NCBI GenBank assembly: GCA_017958845.1
Contig: JAGDBW010000194.1
Location: forward strand, 1-10,032
Source of the DNA: Clostridia bacterium
GTDB lineage: Bacteria > Bacillota > Clostridia > Oscillospirales > CAG-272
Length of the DNA: 10,032 nt
Direction: 5' to 3'
How positions within the stretch are numbered: position 1 is the stretch's first letter; the number at the start of each line of letters is the position of its first letter. Under the pieces are notes generated by a model, which saw nothing but the letters and a program-made list of their open reading frames with translations, searched no databases and was not told where the DNA came from. This document shows positions 1-4,201 of this stretch, piece after piece. The translations under genes and the position numbers were made by a program.

Positions 1-71
1 CCTGCCAGCTGGACAACGACACGGTCGACGCGGCCCTGCCGACGATCATCCGGGCGCTGAACAAGGGCTGA
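1..71 (+). CDS. C-terminal end of an unidentified protein (partial)
   Basis: An open frame enters from the left edge (first full codon at 3) and stops with TGA at 69-71. The visible tail is 22 residues, beginning CQLDNDTVDAAL and ending IIRALNKG. Its G/C-rich third positions and the terminator 24 bases after the stop indicate the end of a real gene. The pattern of an acidic stretch, then a helix with a Pro and Ile-Ile before a basic end, loosely resembles the tail of class V aminotransferases/cysteine desulfurases, where a similar 'NT-EEVD...LP-II-L' helix closes the protein. This is a weak resemblance and I do not assign a function. The gene converges with purA on the other strand. Confidence 0.6.
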   Translation, partial: CQLDNDTVDAALPTIIRALNKG

Positions 72-95
72 CCGAAGAGCAAAGAACAAAAAAAG

Positions 96-130
96 AAAAG
101 ACCGGGCATACGACGTATGCCCGGTCTTTT
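96..130. terminator. Bidirectional intrinsic terminator between converging genes
   Basis: A perfect 16-bp inverted repeat: left arm AAAAGACCGGGCATAC at 96-111, loop GAC at 112-114, right arm at 115-130. On the plus strand the arm ends in TTTT and is followed by GTTCTCTTTTT. On the minus strand the hairpin is followed by CTTTTTTTGTTCTTT. Both directions therefore have a stem and a T-rich tail. It sits 24 bases after the plus-strand stop at 71 and 124 bases after the purA stop at 255, so it can end both transcripts. Confidence 0.9.
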
Positions 131-194
131 GTTCTCTTTTTCCGTGGGTGGGAGCGGGGGTTTTTGCTGTTTTTGTCGATTTTGGATCGCTGCG

Positions 195-225
195 GCGGCC
201 AGCGCGGGGCCGCTTTTTCTTTTTT
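195..225 (+). terminator. Second plus-strand intrinsic terminator
   Basis: A 6-bp GC stem, GCGGCC at 195-200 and GGCCGC at 208-213, with a 7-base loop, is followed directly by TTTTTCTTTTTT (214-225). The T-tract lies on the plus-strand side only. It would act as a fail-safe behind the 96-130 hairpin and protect the 3' end of purA from antisense transcription entering from the left. Confidence 0.6.
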
Positions 226-254
226 CTCCTTGCCGTCGGGCGGCGGGGGTCGCG

Positions 255-1526
255 TCAGCGGAGGATGTAGGCGTCCCGGTCGGCGCCGACCGAGATGTAG
301 CGGATGCGGCAGCCGGTGGCGCGCTCGATGTAGGCGACGTAGTCGCGGGCGGCGGCGGGCAGCTCGTCAAAGGAGCGGCAGGCCGAGATGTCGCACTGCC
401 AGCCCGGCAGGTACTCGCAGACCGGCTCGGCCTCGCTGAGATCCACCCCCATGGGGAACCGGTCGGTCTCCTCGCCGCGGATGCGGTAGCGCACGCAGAC
501 GGGGATGCGGTCGAGGTAGGAGAGGACGTCGAGCTTGGTCAGGGCGATCTCGTCCGCGCCCTGCACCAGGATCCCGTAGCGCGAGGCCGGCACGTCAAAG
601 CCGCCGACGCGGCGGGGGCGGCCCGTGGCGGCGCCGTATTCGACGCCCGCCTCGCGCAGGCGGTCGGCCTCGGGACCGTGCATCTCCGCGGTTAAGGGCC
701 CCTCGCCCACGCAGGTGGAGTAGGCCTTCATGATGCCGATGGTGCGATCGAGTTTTTGGCCCGGGATGCCCGCGCCGATGGGGGCGTAGGAGGAGAGGCA
801 GCAGGAGGAGGAGGTGTAGGGGATGATGCCGTAATCCACGTCGCGCAGAGCGCCGAGCTGGGCCTCAAAGAGGATGTTCTTCCCTGCTTTGGCCGCCTCG
901 GTCAGGTAGCGGGTCGTGTCGCAGATAAACGGCACAAACGGCAGGGCGTAGGCGCGCAGCCACGCCAGCGCCTCCTCGGGGGTATAGGGCGCGTGGCCGT
1001 AGCCGCCGTGGATGGTCAGGTTTTTCCATCCGATCAGGTCGGGCAGACGGCGCTCCACGTCCCGCAGGTTGTACAGGTCGCCGACCCGCAGGGTCTTTTT
1101 GAGATATTTGTCGCCGTAGACGGGGCCGATGCCGCGGCGGGTGGAGCCGAAACGGGCGTCGCCCAGGCGGTCTTCTTCCAGCTCGTCCAGCAGTTTGTGA
1201 TAGGGCATGCAGATCACGGCGCGGTCGCTGATGCGGAGGTTGTCGGGCGTGACCGACACGCCCGCCGCGCGCAGGCGCCCGACCTCGCCCGTCAGATGTT
1301 CAAAGTCGATGACCATGCCGGGGCCCATGACGTTGACCGTGTCGGGGCGCAGGATGCCGGACGGCAGGAGATTGAGAACAAAGCGGCCCCGTTCGTTGAC
1401 GACCGTATGGCCCGCGTTGTTGCCGCCCTGGTAGCGGCAGACGACGCTGTAGTTTTCGGAGAGGAGGTCGACCATGCGGCCTTTGCCCTCATCTCCCCAG
1501 TTGATCCCCACGATGGCGGTGAGCAT
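255..1526 (-). CDS. purA: Adenylosuccinate synthetase (PurA), divergent subfamily
   Basis: Makes adenylosuccinate from IMP, aspartate and GTP, the first of two steps from IMP to AMP, in the cytoplasm. The protein is 423 residues, close to the family's usual 425-430. The frame is open upstream to 1598, but ATG at 1526 is chosen because it follows AAGGAGA (1536-1542) and places the P-loop motif WGDEGKG at residues 10-16. Asp12 and His40 (in GGNNAGHT) match the catalytic Asp and His of the family. STRRGIGP at 128-135 and ATGRPRR at 300-306 match the IMP-binding and aspartate-binding loops. Several normally constant positions differ: GINWGDEG instead of the usual GxQWGDEG, FEAQLG (220-225) instead of FEGAQG, and YSTCVG instead of YSTRVG. 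Overall length and remaining motifs are intact, so a functional variant is more likely than a dead gene. It is the second gene of a purB-purA operon. Confidence 0.95.
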   Translation of the reverse strand: MLTAIVGINWGDEGKGRMVDLLSENYSVVCRYQGGNNAGHTVVNERGRFVLNLLPSGILRPDTVNVMGPGMVIDFEHLTGEVGRLRAAGVSVTPDNLRISDRAVICMPYHKLLDELEEDRLGDARFGSTRRGIGPVYGDKYLKKTLRVGDLYNLRDVERRLPDLIGWKNLTIHGGYGHAPYTPEEALAWLRAYALPFVPFICDTTRYLTEAAKAGKNILFEAQLGALRDVDYGIIPYTSSSCCLSSYAPIGAGIPGQKLDRTIGIMKAYSTCVGEGPLTAEMHGPEADRLREAGVEYGAATGRPRRVGGFDVPASRYGILVQGADEIALTKLDVLSYLDRIPVCVRYRIRGEETDRFPMGVDLSEAEPVCEYLPGWQCDISACRSFDELPAAARDYVAYIERATGCRIRYISVGADRDAYILR

Positions 1527-1548
1527 ATCTGTCTTTCTCCTTTTTCGG
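1527..1548 (-). promoter_or_regulatory. purB-purA intergenic spacer with purA ribosome binding site
   Basis: Only 22 bases separate the purB stop (TGA, 1549-1551 on the minus strand) from the purA ATG. They contain AAGGAGA at 1536-1542, 9 bases before the ATG. No promoter or hairpin is visible, so the two genes should share one transcript. This site decides the purA start over the upstream in-frame ATG at 1598, which lies inside purB. Confidence 0.85.
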
Positions 1549-2979
1549 TCACACGCGGACGGTCTCGTCCGCGCGGTTTTGGCTGTCGCGGCCGGCAAGG
1601 ATCGGCGCGACGATCTCGTCGAGAAACTCGCGTGTCTGGCCGGGCGCGCGGCCGCACAGGTCCGCGGGATCGGTCAGGGCGAGCATCTCCTGTTTGGTCA
1701 GCGGGACGGCGGGGTCGGCCGCGAGGCGGTCCAACAGGTCGTTGTCGGCGCCCCGCTCCTTGACGGCGCGGGCGACTTCGACCGCGTGGCGGCGGATGAC
1801 CTCGTGCAGCGCCTGCCGGTCGCCGCCGCGGCGGGTCAGCTCGAGCAGGATGTTTTCGGTCGCGAGAAACGGCATCTCCTCGTCGAGGTGACGGCGCATG
1901 ACGGCGGGATAGAGGCGGCCGCCGGAGAGCACGTTTTTCCACAACAGGAGCACCGCGTCGGTGGCGAGAAACGCCTCGGGGATGCACAGCCGCCGGTTGG
2001 CGCTGTCGTCGAGGGTGCGCTCGAGCCACTGGGTCGCGGCGGTGTAGGCCGGGTTGGCGGCCTGGGCGATGACGTAGCGGGAGAGCGACGCCATGCGCTC
2101 ACAGCGCATGGGGTTGCGCTTGTAGGCCATGGCGGAGGAGCCGACCTGCTCGTCCTCAAACGGCTCGTCAAACTCCTTGAGGTGCGAGAGCAGGCGCAGG
2201 TCGCCGGCGCACTTGGACGCGGACTGCGCGATGCCCGAGAGCACCGAAAAGACAAAATAGTCGGTCTTGCGCGAATAGGTCTGGCCCGACACCGGCACGC
2301 AGCCCGCAAAGCCCATCTTGTCGGCGATCAGCTCTTCCAGCCGCTTGACTTTGCTTTCGTCGCCGTCAAACAACTCCAAAAAGCCGGCGGAGGTGCCGGT
2401 CGCGCCCTTGCATCCCAGCAGCCGCAGACGCGAGAGCGTAAAGTCCAGCCGCTCGAGGTCGGCGAGCAGGTCGGCGATCCAGAGGGTGGCGCGTTTGCCG
2501 GCTGTGGTGGGCTGCGCCGCCTGAAAGTGCGTCCAGGCGAGCGTGGGGACGTCGGCGTGGCAGCGGGCAAAGCCGGCGGTGACCTCCACGGCGTCGAGCA
2601 GGCGCTCCCGGATGAGCGACAGGGCGTCGCGCATCAGGATCACGTCGGTGTTGTCGCCTACGTAGCAGGAGGTCGCGCCGAGGTGGATGATGGGCGCGGC
2701 GGCGGGGCAGGCGTCGGCGTAGGTGCGGATGTGCGCCATGACGTCGTGGCGCAGACGGCGCTCATACTCGGCGGCGCGGTCATAGTCGATGTCGTCCAGA
2801 TGCCGGCGCATCTCGTCTGTCTGCGCCTCGGTGATCGGCAGGCCCAGCTCCCGCTCGCTCTCGGCCAGCGCCAGCCACAGGCGGCGCCATGTGCCGAACT
2901 TGCGATCGGGAGAAAAAATACGCTGCATCTCGCGGGAGGCATAACGGTCGGCGAGCGGCGACCGGTAGACGTCGGGCAT
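1549..2979 (-). CDS. purB: Adenylosuccinate lyase (PurB), animal-like ADSL type
   Basis: Fumarase/aspartase-superfamily lyase. It releases fumarate from SAICAR in IMP synthesis and from adenylosuccinate to give AMP; it acts as a cytoplasmic homotetramer. The protein is 476 residues. ATG at 2979 is chosen over the ORF's upstream ATG at 3147 because AAAGGAGA lies at 2985-2992 and the family's conserved start (YRSPLADRYAS) follows at once. Visible landmarks are RHDVMAH at 77-83, TSCYVGDNTD at 103-112, THFQ with the likely catalytic His at 151, and the superfamily signature SSAMAYKRNP at 281-290 in the flexible catalytic loop, where the usual Pro after Met is Ala. From memory, whole blocks (IIHLGATSCYVGDNTD, RTLDDSANRR, PFLATENI) match human ADSL far better than the roughly 430-residue Bacillus PurB. 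It is the first gene of the operon with purA, read from its own promoter near 3044. Confidence 0.97.
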   Translation of the reverse strand: MPDVYRSPLADRYASREMQRIFSPDRKFGTWRRLWLALAESERELGLPITEAQTDEMRRHLDDIDYDRAAEYERRLRHDVMAHIRTYADACPAAAPIIHLGATSCYVGDNTDVILMRDALSLIRERLLDAVEVTAGFARCHADVPTLAWTHFQAAQPTTAGKRATLWIADLLADLERLDFTLSRLRLLGCKGATGTSAGFLELFDGDESKVKRLEELIADKMGFAGCVPVSGQTYSRKTDYFVFSVLSGIAQSASKCAGDLRLLSHLKEFDEPFEDEQVGSSAMAYKRNPMRCERMASLSRYVIAQAANPAYTAATQWLERTLDDSANRRLCIPEAFLATDAVLLLWKNVLSGGRLYPAVMRRHLDEEMPFLATENILLELTRRGGDRQALHEVIRRHAVEVARAVKERGADNDLLDRLAADPAVPLTKQEMLALTDPADLCGRAPGQTREFLDEIVAPILAGRDSQNRADETVRV

Positions 2980-2984
2980 GGCAC

Positions 2985-3010
2985 TCTCCTTTGCGGCGGG
3001 CGGCCGCCGC
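2985..3010 (-). promoter_or_regulatory. purB ribosome binding site with adjacent GC hairpin
   Basis: AAAGGAGA (2985-2992) lies 5 bases before the purB ATG. Immediately upstream in the mRNA is a 7-bp all-GC stem (GCGGCGG at 2993-2999 with CCGCCGC at 3004-3010, 4-base loop). The stem abuts the Shine-Dalgarno sequence but does not pair with it. It may simply reflect GC-rich leader DNA, or influence ribosome access. No riboswitch fold is recognised. Confidence 0.5.
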
Positions 3011-3043
3011 GGAGCGGGCGGTCGCGTTTTTTTGTCCGATTTG

Positions 3044-3072
3044 ATTATACCACACATGCGCGGCTTTTTCAC
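3044..3072 (-). promoter_or_regulatory. purB-purA promoter
   Basis: On the minus strand, TATAAT (3044-3049) is preceded by TGG, giving an extended -10 (TGnTATAAT). Seventeen bases upstream is GTGAAA (3067-3072), a 4-of-6 match to TTGACA. Transcription would start near 3037, leaving a leader of about 58 bases. No PurR box or purine riboswitch is recognised in that leader. The palindrome GAAATTTC at 3092-3099 lies just upstream and could be an operator, but this is speculative. Confidence 0.75.
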
Positions 3073-3170
3073 CGCTTTTTTCCCCAAAAAGGAAATTTCG
3101 GCCGTCATTGTATAAAGCGGAGAAAGACGGGGGGCGTTTTTGTGCATTGTGACAAAATAGAGTTTTTTTC

Positions 3171-3199
3171 TTTTCTTTTTTTAATAAGGATGTTATAAT
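3171..3199 (+). promoter_or_regulatory. Extended -10 promoter of the hibernation factor gene
   Basis: TATAAT at 3194-3199 is preceded by TGT, an extended -10 (TGnTATAAT). The -35 position 17 bases upstream (3171-3176, TTTTCT) is poor, and the whole stretch 3161-3186 is T-rich. This suggests an extended -10 promoter that does not need a strong -35. The start point would be near 3206. No sigma-B/sigma-H type motif was recognised with confidence. Confidence 0.7.
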
Positions 3200-3207
3200 A
3201 AAAACGA

Positions 3208-3240
3208 GGAGAGTTTTTCTCTCCCATTTTCTACAAAGGA
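3208..3240 (+). promoter_or_regulatory. Leader hairpin and ribosome binding site of the hibernation factor gene
   Basis: GGAGAG (3208-3213) and CTCTCC (3219-3224) form a 6-bp stem around TTTTT, which would lie at the very 5' end of the predicted transcript. AAAGGA at 3235-3240 is the ribosome binding site and lies 11 bases before ATG at 3252. The in-frame ATG at 3240 overlaps this site, so 3252 is the better start. The 5' terminal hairpin could protect the mRNA from 5'-end-dependent decay (inference). Confidence 0.5.
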
Positions 3241-3251
3241 TGGTGTCTATC

Positions 3252-3776
3252 ATGAAGATGACGATTTCCGCCCGGCAGATGACCCTGCGCGACAGTCTCA
3301 AAGATCTCGCGGAGAAAAAACTGGCCAAGTACGATCGCTTTTTTGCGGAGGAGGCGGAGGCCCAGGTGACCTTCTCCTGCCGTCATGACCTGGAAACGGT
3401 GGAAATCACCATACTTTCCAACGGCACCATTTTCAGAGCCGAGGAGGGGGCGGACACCTTCCGCACCGCGCTCGACTCGGCGATGGACGCGCTGGACCGT
3501 CAGATCCGCCGCCACAAGACCCGCCTGGAAAAACGGATGCGCTCCGGCGCCTACGCGGCCATCGCGGACGAGGCGGAGACGCCCGAAGAGGAGTTTCGCA
3601 TCCGCGTCAAGACCTATCCCTTTAAGCCCATGTCCCCCGAGGAGGCCATCATGCAGATGGAGCTGCTCGGCCACCAGTTCTTTGTCTTTGTCGATCAGGA
3701 CGACGACAGCACCTGCGTGGTCTACCGCCGCCGCGACGGCGACTACGGCATGATCCGCCCCGGCAGCGGCGACTGA
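3252..3776 (+). CDS. hpf: Long-form ribosome hibernation promoting factor (HPF/RaiA family)
   Basis: Binds idle 70S ribosomes in the decoding region of the small subunit and, through its C-terminal domain, joins two of them into 100S dimers during slow growth or starvation. The protein is 174 residues, which is typical of the long form in Firmicutes. Residues 1-95 form the S30AE domain, with basic residues clustered at 86-96 (RRHKTRLEKR region). A linker at about 97-113 leads to the dimerisation domain at 114-170, with the family hallmarks PFKPMSPEEAIMQMELLGH (123-141), FFVF (143-146) and VVYRRRDGDYGMI (156-168). ATG at 3252 is preferred over 3240 because the latter overlaps the ribosome binding site. 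It is monocistronic, with its own extended -10 promoter, divergent from purB and convergent with the small membrane-protein gene 19 bases away. Confidence 0.97.
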   Translation: MKMTISARQMTLRDSLKDLAEKKLAKYDRFFAEEAEAQVTFSCRHDLETVEITILSNGTIFRAEEGADTFRTALDSAMDALDRQIRRHKTRLEKRMRSGAYAAIADEAETPEEEFRIRVKTYPFKPMSPEEAIMQMELLGHQFFVFVDQDDDSTCVVYRRRDGDYGMIRPGSGD

Positions 3777-3797
3777 GCCCGGCGCTCCGCCGCGCTC
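3775..3797. other. GC hairpin spanning the two convergent stop codons
   Basis: CGGCG at 3780-3784 and CGCCG at 3788-3792 pair around CTC, and the flanking GAG (3775-3777) and CTC (3795-3797) can pair after a 2-base internal mismatch. The element covers the end of hpf and the end of the small minus-strand gene. It has no T-tract on either side, so it is not a standard intrinsic terminator, but it is the only hairpin at this 19-bp convergent junction and may stabilise both 3' ends. Confidence 0.3.
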
Positions 3798-3948
3798 AAC
3801 AGCTCGCGGACGTGATGTGCGTCCGGAGCAGGACGCTCAGCGCCCGCGCGATCTCCGCGCGATGCGCCGCCGCCAGCGCACCGGCGACGATCGCAAAAAC
3901 GACGATCCATAACCCGATCACCCACCGCAAAAACCGACGGTCGCTCAT
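3796..3948 (-). CDS. Small single-pass membrane protein, 50 residues, unknown function
   Basis: I do not recognise a family. The frame runs from ATG at 3948 to TGA at 3796. It is preceded by GGGAGG (3956-3961) with a 7-base spacing, a near-ideal ribosome binding site. The N-terminus MSDRRFLR is basic, followed by a hydrophobic segment at about residues 9-28 (starting WVIGLWIVVFAIV), then a short amphipathic stretch with HRAEIARALSVLLR and a C-terminal Cys. The positive N-terminus predicts N-in orientation. The longer in-frame reading to 4281 is not supported: that part is low-complexity and has no ribosome binding site. The gene is convergent with hpf. Small hydrophobic proteins of this size include type I toxins and regulators of membrane complexes; nothing here decides between them. 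No clear promoter was found. Confidence 0.6.
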   Translation of the reverse strand: MSDRRFLRWVIGLWIVVFAIVAGALAAAHRAEIARALSVLLRTHITSASC

Positions 3949-3994
3949 CTCGTATCCTCCCTGTGTCCGTGTTGGTGTGAGGATAGGATAGCAC

Positions 3995-4023
3995 CGGATA
4001 TATCCGAAAAAACGGACTTTTTT
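3995..4023. repeat. Overlapping inverted repeats
   Basis: Three inverted repeats share bases. CGGATATATCCG (3995-4006) is a perfect 12-base palindrome. TCCG (4003-4006) pairs with CGGA (4013-4016) across AAAAAA. AAAAAA (4007-4012) pairs with TTTTTT (4018-4023) across CGGAC. The arms compete, so the stretch could be an operator or a weak terminator-like element for either strand. The 12-base palindrome has the size and symmetry of a dimeric repressor site, but no regulator is identified. Confidence 0.45.
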
Positions 4024-4053
4024 GACCTTTTTCGCAAAAAACGTCTCTCCCAT

Positions 4054-4088
4054 CGGTCCGGCCGGTTTGGTCCGGTCGGTCCGGTCCG
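4054..4088. repeat. Cluster of GGTCCG direct repeats
   Basis: GGTCCG occurs at 4055, 4069, 4078 and 4083, within a stretch made almost only of GGTCC, CGG and GGT words. The spacing is 14, 9 and 5 bases, so it is not a strict tandem array. It could be slippage-derived low-complexity DNA or a multi-site binding region ahead of the 4202 gene. Confidence 0.5.
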
Positions 4089-4187
4089 ATTTGTCAGGTT
4101 TGTTTTGTTGGCTCTGTTTTGGCCCCTTGTCGAGCACGCGCTCGTCCGGACGCCGGGCTCGATCGAATACGGCTCCCGCCGATCTGT

Positions 4188-4194
4188 GAAAGGA
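4188..4194 (+). promoter_or_regulatory. Ribosome binding site of the first large secreted-protein gene
   Basis: GAAAGGA at 4188-4194 is 7 bases before ATG at 4202. It supports this start, which also gives a complete signal peptide. Confidence 0.8.
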
Positions 4195-4201
4195 CACCAC
4201 C

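Larger units (their letters stand above)
3949..4201. other. Non-coding spacer upstream of the paralog pair
   Basis: This 253-bp stretch separates the small minus-strand gene from the first large secreted-protein gene and should carry the control sites of both. It holds a set of overlapping inverted repeats (3995-4023), a cluster of GGTCCG repeats (4054-4088), a small hairpin CGAGC/GCTCG (4131-4135 with 4140-4144) and a palindrome CGTCCGGACG (4143-4152). I found no convincing sigma-A promoter on the plus strand. On the minus strand two overlapping TATCCT boxes (3980-3985, 3985-3990) are possible -10 sites, but no -35 goes with them. Confidence 0.5.

Noticed and set aside
756..1763. Plus-strand open frame of about 335 codons across purA
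   Set aside because: It is the antisense shadow of purA, with the same low-complexity composition and no domain or ribosome binding site.
3092..3116. GAAATTTC palindrome and TATAAA as an additional promoter or operator
   Set aside because: No -35 at proper spacing on either strand, and an 8-base AT-rich palindrome is likely by chance in an AT-rich spacer.
1474..3198. Plus-strand open frame of about 574 codons across purB
   Set aside because: It is the antisense shadow of purB, which has all family motifs and a good ribosome binding site on the minus strand.
3743..3994. Minus-strand frame of 83 codons overlapping the small membrane-protein gene
   Set aside because: It lies in a different frame, overlaps the end of hpf, is Arg/Ala-rich without a hydrophobic segment, and lacks a ribosome binding site; the 50-codon frame has both supports.
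4054..4088. GGTCCG cluster as a CRISPR array or tandem repeat locus
   Set aside because: Repeat units are only 6 bases with irregular spacing and no spacers of constant size.
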